Assembly (NCBI RefSeq): GCF_048128805.1 | Contig: NC_136016.1 | Span: 15,988,676-16,052,675 of the forward strand | Origin: Centroberyx gerrardi | Lineage: Eukaryota > Chordata > Actinopteri > Beryciformes > Berycidae | Length of the DNA stretch: 64,000 nucleotides | Reading direction: 5' to 3' | In this document: piece after piece, positions 25,184 to 37,100 of the stretch | How the letters are laid out: every line of letters begins with the position of its first letter | Numbering within the stretch: position 1 is the first letter of the stretch | Made by a program: the position numbers and the translations under genes | The notes under the pieces: generated by a model | What the model was told of the DNA's origin: nothing | Databases searched by the model: none | Seen by the model: only the letters and a program-made list of their open reading frames with translations

Positions 25184-28100
25184 CTAGGTCAGAGTTGTGG
25201 CAGCCAGTAAACTGACCAGCAGGGTCAGCAGGGAGGCAAAGTGGCCCGCAGCACCGCTCACTCGGTGTCGATACGGCATGCCTGTAAGAGAACAACCAAA
25301 GTCAAACTCCTGAGGCAAACGGAAGAAATATGGCATGTTTACATTCAACTGTGTACAGTGCTGTGGTCACTTCACTCTATATTCACTCAACTTTATTACT
25401 ATTAAATTATTGCAATTAAAACGTTCTTATATTTGATCTATAATACAGTATCTTACATGTTAACATTAGTGAAAGAATTGCAGTTTTTATTTACATGATG
25501 CATTGATTGAGTTGAAAAGTGAATTTACGCTGGCTGTACATCATCTGCAAGAATACAGAAGTTGTGAAAAGTGCCAAAAGATAAGAGAGCTGTACCTTGG
25601 CCGTTCTGCATCCAGGTCAGCGGCCCTATGGAGATGGCTGCACTGTCATGGTAGGACACGTCCCTGTAAACTCTCCCGTGGTAACCGGGGTAGCAGTGCT
25701 GCAGGAAAACAACATTATGGGCATTCAGCTGATGCTCTTATCCAGAGTGACTTACAGTAAGAGATCAGTAAGGGGATCAAGAGCGTGACAGGACACGATC
25801 CAACCTGTTGCTTTCTGAGTATGGGACAATCTCTTCAATCACTAGTCACCATGTCACCAAAGGGTAATTTAATGTTCAACTAACCTCTTCCATACTGTTT
25901 AGCTATATTCCTCTTGCTTTCTCTATATTACTCAGAGTGGTTGAGTAGCTCATTAATGCCTGGCACTCTTTATAGTTAGTTGAATACATGAAAAACGTAT
26001 TCAAACATTTTGGAAAACAACAATTATACCTGTTTCTCAAAAATGTTGTATGCGTACACATACATTTAAAGAAAATGCATAGAGATGCATACACATAAAC
26101 ACATTTGCACATATACACACCTGCATACAAGCACACACATGCACATGTCTTAATTTGCAAAGACACTGTGTGAAATGAAGACAACTAATATGTTTGGGGC
26201 GATCTTATTTCTTCTCTGGACTGAAGTAACTAACTACAAGTTTCATACATACATACAGTACGTACATGGCATCTCATCTTACACACACGAACACATCCTG
26301 TATACACACCACAAATACACACACAAACACAATGGTACGTACAGCGGTGCAGTTGTTGTGTCTCCGGAGGCACAGGTGGACCTGGCAGTGCAGGTAGAGG
26401 GTGGTGAAGTTGGTGAAGGTGAACATCCTGAAGGAGAAACGGGAAACGGTGGAGATGCCGTTCTGAACCAGTTCCACTGTGCCATCAGCTTGGTTAGGAC
26501 ACCTGCAGGACAGTGAGGGAGGTGGCAGTTACAAAGACAGGTTAGCAGGTGGACTACGAAGTGAAGTAAGAGGGTTAAATTATACAAGAGGAGATGAGCG
26601 TTTAGCTACTAATTGCTAGGGAATATTCATATCAAAGTCCCTTGTAGAGGCAATACATCAGATCAACTATATATTTGGCCTTTTGCAGAGGAATCAGTGA
26701 ATCAAATACAGGGAATCATTGTGCTAACACATAGTCAAATTGCAAAAACTCTTTTACTCTGTAGTGATGAGATCCCAGCGGACGGGGTAGTTGGCTAAGT
26801 TGACAGGTGTGGCCCAACAGGAGTCCAGAACGGTGGAGATCTGCCGTCTGTCAACTCCCTCTGTCCGCACCTCCACATAGATCCTCTGGTCCACTTCCAT
26901 TTGTATGTTCCTGGAATTGGAGAAGGGGAAGCGGAAGCCGGAGTCCTGGTAGGGGATCATTCTCATTTGATAGACACCCCGGCCCGTTGGAAGCTTCTTG
27001 CTCACAATGCTACAGAAAAACATTAAACAATGTGATTAGACTTTTACAAGGAACAACTGTAACTTCATTTGTTACCCCTTGGTTCAGGCAATCAACATGA
27101 ATACAATCTAGTTTAATGAATCCAACAAAATTTTGGTGCCGGAAATAATCTGGCAGTGAATGCCGCTTTCAGGTTTTTACAGTAGGTTGATTAGTGAAGG
27201 TGCCCAGTGCTGAACAGTGGCAGATAATACCCAAGTGCCCCTGAGTAAGGGCACTTATTCCCATGTAAATCAACCTTCTCCAAGGATGTAGGCACAGATA
27301 GGATCCACATGGGATTCAAACACCGACCATTTTGTCCTGCCACTTGCAAAGTGCCTTCTTATTATGTTTTTGTATTTTATGCGTGGCCCATCATCATCAC
27401 CGGGCAGAATAGACATTGAGGAACCATAGTTAAGAAAGGACAGCACTCCACTCTGAAAAGCCTGTTTTAGGTGCAGTTTTAACACGCTTTTTGGTCTTGA
27501 GCCCCTAAAAATGTCGGTGCATATTGAAAACGGGACAACATTACCTAAATACTGTGATACAACACAGACAGATTTTTACAATAATATGGCATTGTGGTTG
27601 TATCTGTCCTTGTAAAAATAAACCACACTTTGATTTAGCCTCCACCAATACCTCAGTTAATCAAGAAATCAATCAAATGAAATCAGCAGGGGAAACAGGA
27701 TGTTGTGTCTGTCACCTCTCCACAGGGTTGATGCCCACATCCATAGACAGCGCCTGGTTCAGCAGATACTCGCAGCAGAAGCGCAGGTGGATGTTTCTCT
27801 GGCGGCTGATGAGCCCATCATGGGGGTCCACATCACCCTGGACGGTGTTCTCATAAATGAAGTGGGTCCCGTTGCTCTTTGAGGGGAGAGGACAAATTAT
27901 AGGTATAAGTCGTTTATTATAGAACAGCAGGTAAAACTGTAAGTTGTCGTATTACGTCTAAAATACCCTTTAGACTGCGCCTACACCATTCTAAACTATG
28001 GGCCGTACCCTGAGAACTGTCCCACACAGCTGGTCGTCATTATCAAAGTTGAACACCAGTCGTCCGTCGTCGACAGTCCCGTTGCAGGTGTTGTCCCGCA

Positions 28101-31100
28101 GGTGGAGGGCGCTGGGATGGAAGCCGGCTTCAAACAGCTGGCAGCGGGACAGAGACATGGTGCCTGAACTACTGACACAGGCGATGGATGAATCTGTGGG
28201 AGAGAGATAGAAACAAAAATATATTTTTATATAACAATTAACTTAAATAAGGACTCAGTGCAGGAAAGTGAGAGAATAGACTCTGTAATGTCATAATTAA
28301 ACTACACAAGTTTCAATTTTCTGTCCCTAGAAACAAAATCCTGAAGTGAAAAAAAGAGCTGTTTTGTTCCAGGCTCTGGTAATAACAATACCATCACATT
28401 CATGCAATGAACAGCCTTCCTCTTTGCTCACACTCAAAATTTGGTAATTTATAGTAGAAGTTAAAGCAGTGGTTCAGTAGGAGCTGTCCGCACCGTAGCT
28501 CTCATTGTTGGGCCGGTGGTGTGTCTCGTCACAGAAGCAGCCGTGAACGCCGTCCCTCTCCCCGCACCACTCATAATCTGTGCAGTCCAGCTGTTCGCAG
28601 GGGTCCGTCTCCGCTGGAGAGACAGTGAGGAGAGGAGGAGACAGGGAGTGATGAAACAAGAGAAAGACTGGGCAAAAGGGGAAATACCTATATCCATCAA
28701 CTTTCTTATGCCAATCAATTTTTCTTATCTATTATCTTATCTATTCATAAGTCCAGTGCAGACATACCACACCGCAAAGCGGAGCGCCATGGGGGGATAT
28801 CCAGCCCCAAAATGGAGCAGGTTCTCTCATAGGCTGAGACAGCGGAGCACAGCATGCCATTGGCTGGAGTGTAGAGGCAGAGATCGTAGACACAGGAAGT
28901 GAAGAATGGCTGGGGGTCAGAGTGCAGGTGGCAGGCACTGAACGGTCCAGTAGTGTTGGTGATGACACTGCAGAGATCAGAGAACTCCTCTCTGAAGCGA
29001 CAGTCGTCCAGTCCGCCGCCGCTACGATCGTCTGTGGACCCACATCTGGAGAAGACATGAGGCTTACATTTAACACCTCTATTATCAACATACTGTATGT
29101 TTGTGTAATTGTTGTTGATTCAATGACATATTGCTGTTGTCATGTGAAAACCTCGTAACCTCGTAATTTCATGTTTTCGCTTCAAATTGAAGGACTATAT
29201 ACTCCTCTGTGGGTTTAGAAACATCTACAACACTTGGGATGATGAAACCCTTTCAAAAGTCATTACATTGAAAAAAAACAAGGTAGTCAAGCTCAAGTCA
29301 AGTCAAAAACAAGGCTGTTTTCCTTATGTAGGCTACTGAAAAGTTGCCATTTTGGAGAATGAGGTTTTTCAACCGACAGCGGCGATATTTTGATGGCACT
29401 TTGTGTAAAATATTGTGTATAATATTGTAATCTGTGTATATGGTGCCTTAAGTCTTTGTTAAAATCCCACATTGCCATCAAGCAGCCATAAAGCTGCACA
29501 GTTAGCCACAGCGGCTCACCTGGGTCGGCTTGTGGATGACTTCCAGCCGTCCCCGAAGTCATTGTCATTCCGTGCCATTGTGCCATTGGGCAAGACTTTG
29601 TCATCTGCAGGGTCACCGTTGAAGTTACCACACATACCGGTGAGTGCGCCTTGATGGTCCTGACCCACTCTGACCAGCAAAGTGCTCGAGCCGTCAAACT
29701 GGACTACGATATCTCTGGTGTTTACCACTATGTAGCTCCCCTGCCTTGCCACCTCAGCTAAGGTTCCTGCAGTGGTGGGAAGAGAAACCGCAGTGCCGTT
29801 TACCTGGGAGGATGAGAGATGAGAGAGAGACAGACGTTAGTGTTAGCTATAGTTATTGTTAGTGTGTATACAAACAGATAAAGAAACTTGTAATTCTAAA
29901 AAGTAATTAAGAGTTACTTTACCTTCACTCTCTTGTTGGGTCCAAGCCTGACAATGACACTCTCTGCTTGATTCGAGAGGTATACATCCACTGCCGACAC
30001 AAATGACACACGGAAGTTGTCGCCACGGTGATTGTTAGTGGCTACAACTCGAAACTGGGTTTCATCGGTGCTGCGGCCCACACTCTCAGTGATGATGTAA
30101 GAGCACGTGCCCTGGAAGTGAGCCTGTGCCCCATCAAAGGTGAAGTAGTGTGGGTCGCCCCACACAGTGCAGGTAGACCATGCGTCAAAGCAGCCCAGCT
30201 GGCCATTTCTGATCGTGCACTGCTGCGTGGAGGTGCAAGACGTAGAAGAGCAGCGCAGGTCATTGGGGGCATAGCACTCACATCGCTCGGAGCAATCTTG
30301 TGTCCAGAACGCTTCACCAATCTGTAGCATGCGAGGGAGGAGAGAAGCACACCACTCTCAGCAATAATATTATTTGTAGAGTACTAATCACAACAGAGAG
30401 AGAAAGTGCTTTTCAAAATAAATCAAGAGCCACAAATAATGAAGAAAGAAGAACACCGAAAGGAAAATGCACATAATAATTAAACTAACAATAAAAACGA
30501 TATATAGAGCATTGTTCTTAATGAAACGTTACATAGTGCAACTTTAAAATACGAAGTACTTGTGGGATGGGACTCACATCATAGTAGAACCCATCGTATT
30601 GGCAGCCACAGCTTTCCACAGGGACACACGATCCTCCACTCCTGAGGAAGCCCTCATCACAGAAACATCCCTCGGAGCACACCTGCTCACAGCTGGCATC
30701 GATGCTGCTGGCACAGGTGTGTCCACAGTCTGTGCCACACAGCTCGTAATGGCTGTTCGCTGGACAGTCAAGCCCTTCAGAAGAACAGGGTAAGAAGGTT
30801 AGGTAAGAAATTCTGACTCTCAGTGGTTATAAGTAATGACTTGTATCCGTTACATAAGCCTAGACTGTTCATATTAGTTTCTATTTAGTTTCAAGTCAAA
30901 CATTAGTTGACTCACTGCAGGTGGTGTTCTGTCTCCATGGGTAGATTCGAGCGTTAGCAGACTGACAGGCGCTGACATATGCCTGAATGGCCCTGCACAG
31001 AAGATCTTGCCCTCTGTTTCCCGACACACACACATCAAACACACAGTCAGTGAAGTACGGCGCCGGGTCGACCTGCTCATGGCAGAAGCTGAGGGGGCCC

Positions 31101-34100
31101 TCAGCTGCCTGAATCACCTCACATCGGGCCCTGGCGGGTGACTCATCGGCGCAGCGCGGGCAGGATGAGCCACACCCATCGCTGCAGGTGTAGTTGTCTG
31201 CCACCTTCCAAGCTGTCCCGAACTGAGTGGGAGAGGTGACCATCGCTCCAGAGGGGGTGATGAAGTCATCATTTGGATTTCCATTGAAGTTCCCGCAAAG
31301 ACCGCATGTTTCTCCACTGTATTAATGATAATGATTAAATAAAATCAATGTTTTGAATCAGAGAATCATTAAATGTCTGGAATGAATTTGAAATGATTGG
31401 TCTTTCAAAATGTCATGCAAAGCATTTCAATGTGAGCTACAGTAAATAGGAGGCACCTGTAATTTGAAGGTACAGAGATAGACACCGTGCTCCATCCATC
31501 GTAGCTGACACTCAGGCCGAAATCAGCATTGACGAATGTACGGTGTCCACTTGCATAGATGGACACACGGCCTCCATTCAAGAGAATAGGTAAATTTTGA
31601 GTTATACCATCCACCTAAAAGAGACATTGAAAGAACCATCAGGTATTTTTTCAATATTTAAGTAGCAGATTAATTTTCTTCCTACATACACTTAGTCATG
31701 AGAACTACCAAAACTGTATACATGTTTGGCATTTTGATCATCAGCATTTCAGCCATACATGTTGTAACAACTCACTTGCACCACACCGCGTCTCTCCCTG
31801 GACATATGCACTCGGTAGCCCCACACATCAACAAACACTTCAGCTGTGATTGAAACTGGCAATTCTCTCCATTGCTCATTCTTGGCCTCCACTTGAAAAT
31901 GATGTAGCTCGTCAGTGGCATTGCACAGGGTCGCCAGAACGTAGCGGCAGGTTCCCTGGAAGTCAAAGGCCTTGCCATCAAAGGACAGGTAGTGGGGGTC
32001 TCCGGAGGCAGAGCAGGTGCCACGGGGGCTGGGATGGCAGCCAAACTCACCCTCCACCACTCGGCAGGACTCCTGGGACGCACAGCTGTTGGGGGTGCAG
32101 CGGACTGCACCGGTGATGCCGTTACAGCTACAGAAGCTCTGACACTCCTCACCGTCCCAGAACTGCTCGCCACCTTCCCGATAGCGGCCTTCATGGTGAC
32201 AACCGCAGGCGATGGGGGGCACACACTGGTTGCCATTGAGGACGAAACCATCATCACACTGGCACCCCTCCTGGCATGCAGTGACACAGGAGAAGGGGAA
32301 GGACAGGCTGGGGCAGGAGGAAGGACAGGAGGTTCCACATTGTTCATAGTGGCTGTTGGTGGGGCAGGTTTGCTCTGGAGAAAGAGAAAACATTGTTTCA
32401 AATAAAGTAATAGAATTTATTGATACCAAAGCCTCCCCTCACCAAAAGGGGGAAACGTGCTTACCACAGTCAGTTGCATTCCTCCAGTCTCCTAAGGCAA
32501 CGCCTCTCTGTTGGCACATCAGTGCATAATCTCGCAGGACCTCGCACAGCGCCACCGCTGGATCTCTAGAGCCCCGCAGGATCTGCACACACTCCTCCAC
32601 ATGGTCCCATGGGTCCACCGTGTCCCAACATACGGCAAACGGCCCATTCGCCAATGCGATTTTGCCACAGTACTGACTAGAATTGTAATTTGTTGTGTTG
32701 TGCTCATCCACCCTGATTTCTCTCTCCACACAGTGTGCCGCGAGGGAGCCATCTCGCCAACTGTCTCCAAAGACCTGAGAGCTGTTGACCAGGATGCCGT
32801 TGGGTGTGCGGAAGTCATCATATTGGTGACCATTGTAGTTACCACAGAGTCCGCCAAGTGAACCATTGTAGATGCCAGGTGCAGTGACACGCACAAAGTG
32901 AGGCCAGACTGTTTGAACAGTCACACCGAAGGAGGTGTGAATGATGATACTGTGAATGCTGCTGTGGTAGATGCGGATTCGGTTGGATGCTGAGCTGAAT
33001 GGTAGTCTGATGAGCTGACCATCGACCTAGAGAATTGCAATGAAAAGGGTCAGTGTAAGAATTCATAGGCACTATTGTAGGAGGGAGTTCAAGATGAGTT
33101 TTCCTCTCCAGCAATCATTTTGTCACATTTGTCTTTGTCAGTTGTCATATGTCACACTTTTCAAATGGTGGATATCTAATTTAGAATTAAACACTTCAAA
33201 TATATTCCAGTCACTTACATGTACTCTGCTGCTACCTCCCATCTCAATGGACACCTGTGTTCCCTCTGCCTCAAACTTCAGCAACCGGGTAAAACCCTGC
33301 TGGCCTCTGGGCGCCTTTTCTGCCGTCACCATAAAGTGGGGGTGTTGGGACATTCCCATGACTCTGGCTAGGGTCAGTCGACACGCCCCAGGATACTGGT
33401 ATGTCAGTCCATCAAACGTGCGATATGACCTTGGGCCCCTTATCCAGCATGTTGCATAGCTGGTCGGTCGGCACCCTCTTTCTCCATCCTCCACCCTGCA
33501 AGACTCTAGTGGATCACAACTGTGGGCGTGGCAGGTCATGGAGCCGTGGCTGCAGCTACAGCGCCTCCCGCAGTCCTGGTCTAGTAGCACTGTTTGCCCA
33601 GAGCGGTAGTAGCGGTCTTCAAAGGTGCAGCCACACTGGGCAAGAGGGACGCAGACCCCGGCGCTGAGGACAAAGCCTGTGTTGCAGATGCAGCTCTCCT
33701 GAGCAGGAATAGGGCAGTTTTGGGTAGAATTGCGATTGACACAGGTAGCGGGACATCCTGTGCCTTCGGACTCAAAGTGGCTGTTGGCCGGGCAGGGGAT
33801 TTCTGAGCAAAGACAATAAAAATGACATTTACATCATGGACATTTTACCCAAAGGATTAAATGACAAAATGTTGTGTGACTGACATACTTAGACTTACCA
33901 CAGAACCCTTCTCTCCTCCAGCTGGGCAACTGTATACCATGCTGCTGACACTGACTGGCATACACGTTTAGGGCCTGGCACAGAATAGGCTGGTACCCTC
34001 CTCCTACACACAGATCATACACACAACTGTCCACATAGCTCTGGGGGGGAATCTGTTCATGGCAGGCAGCAAAAGGTCCAGAGTTGCTCTGGAGGATGCC

Positions 34101-37100
34101 ACAGTGAGCGGTGTTGCTGTATAGAGCTGTCTGCGCTGTAGTGCAGGCAGCACAGCCCAGACCCCCACATCGGGTCCCACAACCGGGCTCATCATCCCCA
34201 GGTGCCTGCCAGCTATTGGCAAAAACAACATCAGAGCTCACAACCTGGCCTTGGCGGGTCCGGAAATCATCCTCACGACGATTATTGTAATTTCCACACA
34301 GGCCACATGTGGCATTCTGGTAATTTTGGGGCACGCTGATCCTGACATAATGGTTGGCGTCGTAGGACACCACCAAGCCAAAGTCAGTGCTGATGATGAC
34401 AGAGAAACCTGACTGGTAGACCTGGACGTTGCCATTATTGAGGGAGAATGGGGTGGCGGCAAAGCTTCCATTAACCTGCAAGCACACCAATAATTATATC
34501 GTGACAAAGACATATTTGGATAAAAGTAAAGTAAGAAAAAGTCTATAAACTCTAGTCTATAAAAAAAAGTATGGAGTATAAAGTGTAAAAGAAATGAATG
34601 GAGTATGAGCTCAGTTAAAATCACTAACCTTTGCCTCAGCACCGTGTCCTTTGACAAGCTCAATCAGTTGGTTATAGACATACACTTTGACCAGCCGAGT
34701 CCAAGCCACTCGGGTGCTGCCCCGGTGCTCGTTCTTGCCCTCCACTCGGTAGTAGGGCAGCCCGCGACCACACTGCTCGGACAGGACGTAAGTGCAGGTG
34801 CCCTGGAAGTGAAACACACTTCCATCGAAGCTGTAGTAGTGTGGATCACCAGAGATGGTGCAGGTGCGTCTCTGTACCGTCTGGCAGGAGAACTGAAAAG
34901 CACTACGACGGCAGATTTGGGAGAAGGAACAGGGTTGGCTGTAACACCGCAGGCCTGCTGAGGTGCAGGTGCACTTCTGTGAGCAGGTGTTGTCCCTCCA
35001 GAATGAGTCACCCAGCTGCACAGGAGAACCTTGAAAAGAACGATACGGTCAGTCAAAGGTCAAAAGCTTGCAGACACCATTACTGTTTATACCACTTAAT
35101 ATTGTGAGGGAAATTTACTTTGCCAGGTCAGCACAAATAACAGTATGCATCATATACAATAGTGGACAACATAGAACACATTCACAGTTAAATTATCAGG
35201 CCATTCAGTATAACATAATGGCAACTCGTGTACAATGTAGTCAGCAGGAGGCAGTCTATAAAACAACATTAATTAGTTCAACTTTGAGGGGGGGACACTG
35301 GAATCAAACTCTGAGCAGCAGATCACACTGACGTACTGTGGGCATAGTTGTTGCCTAAATGCAACTCCATTTTCCCTAACTTCGCCAGAAAGATTGAAAC
35401 AAAATAAACATATTTACATGAGAAAAGTGTGCAGGTATGAGAGAGAGTGAGGAGAATTATTGGTCAATGTGACATATAGTAAGACATTGCTAAACTGAAC
35501 CCCTGATTGAACTTTAATTGAAACATAAATTAAACAGGAATTAAAAGAAGATTCAAACAACTAGGATAAAAGCTCAATTTTTTAAAGGGGGAAGGTGTGT
35601 TTGTGCTTGTGACCAAAGCCAATGACAAATTGTGCTTCAGTAAAACTTATAACAATGCAGGTCGAGTAAAAATACAGAATACACATTTGAGGCAGTTTGC
35701 ATTTGTGTGTGTGTGGGAGGAGGGGAGTTGGGGAAGGTGGGGGTGGCGGGGTGGGGGGTGGGGGGGATGTCTGTCTCCCCCCAAATTTACACTTATGATT
35801 CACAGTATTATCATCAATCCCGTCAGTATATGCTCATGGAGTGTCCAAAACAGAGAATATGGTTCACATCATGCACATCAATGGAAAGCAGCATATCCAG
35901 GTCACATTATCACAGATATTTATTACTGAAAAGCAAAGTATACGATCTTGCATAAGGCAAACAATGCCAAAAGTGGTCCCCCTCATTATCCTGTGGTCTT
36001 ACCATTGAAAGTGCAGCCTCTCGACCCAGTGTCCACATGGAAGGCCCAGCGGCCGGGTACATTGACATTGCTGCTCAGGCGGAAATTTGAGTTGCTGCCT
36101 GCTGCGTTGCTACTGAATGATCCAGGGATGGAGAAATGGTGAGTGGAGTTGATTGTGTCATAGCCAGCCTGGAAATACAAACAGTCATATAAACGAAATG
36201 GATTGATGATGTAAAATTTGTCTGTGACTTTATGCTGATGAAATATACTCACTGCCAAAAGAAACGCAACATGTTTTCAAGGGCTGTATAACAGGGTGAA
36301 TGTAGCACAGCATAATTAAATAGTTTACTTTATTAGTGAACAATAATCATCCTCACTGCAGTTTCAGTACTAAAACTAATCCCTAGTGCTTTGTGTCACA
36401 AACTGTCACAGACTTTTATTGGTTATTGTTCACAAATTGTTTGCAGGAATATTGAACACTTCACATATGTATGCAAATCTATTAAATATCACACTAGTAA
36501 AATGATGATGTGAGATTAGCTCAATGTTGCGTCTCTTTTGGCAATGAGTATACTACACTGTGTATTGTGCATGGCATTGCTATCACTGTGTTCATGTGTA
36601 GTGATGGCAACTAAAAGCACATAAGTGAACTGCTCTAACCTGAACAGAGTGAGAGGTTGAGGCTATTGACCCATAGTTCATCAGCACAAACGAGTACCGG
36701 CCACCAGAGATCAACACAGCTTGGGCGGTTGTTTCCTGGAAAAATGTGGTTCATTTCATATAAATCAGACTTATTTCTTAATACTTTTTCACTGAATCTG
36801 TCATTAATATGTCTGTACTCAGATAGTTAATTCTAAGGCTGGTTTTAATTATGGCTATTAGTTAATTATGGCTGTTGGATTAAGCTGACTTACTGTTCCT
36901 GTAGTGGGATAGTAGGCCACTTCATACCATGTCGCAACCATGACCCAGTTGGCAGCGAAATTCAGGTTTGGGAAGTACTGATTGATGTCTCGTGTGGCCT
37001 GTTGCAGGACACTGCCGCTGGTGTACTGGTTATACAAGACTTGACCATTATTTCTGTTGTCCAAGTCTGTCCAGAAGGGAGCGATGAGATCTCTGGAGCC

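Larger units (their letters stand above)
25184..28613 (-). other. Tectorin-like gene, EGF-like module, ZP domain and GPI signal (exons 18-24)
   Basis: Exon 18 encodes a Cys-rich EGF-like module ending CDETHHRPNNESY, a motif seen just before ZP domains of GP2/uromodulin-like proteins. Exons 19-23 encode a ZP domain: CQLFEAGF and LRDNTCNGT, then SNGTHFIYENTV, then YQDSGFRFPF, then LHCQVHLC and NNCTAHC, with the paired cysteines of ZP-N and ZP-C. Exon 24 ends in about 20 hydrophobic residues with no charged tail after them and a small-residue cluster (SGAAG) before it, fitting a GPI-anchor signal. A basic RHR just upstream could be the ZP processing site. Confidence 0.9.

Noticed and set aside
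26274..26587. Alternative minus-strand frame of 102 residues over tectorin-like exon 22
   Set aside because: It is a shifted shadow of the ZP exon 26343-26502, which joins its neighbours in phase.
31992..32405. Plus-strand open frame of 137 residues
   Set aside because: It is antisense to exon 11 of the tectorin-like gene, which has clear vWD and TIL motifs on the minus strand.
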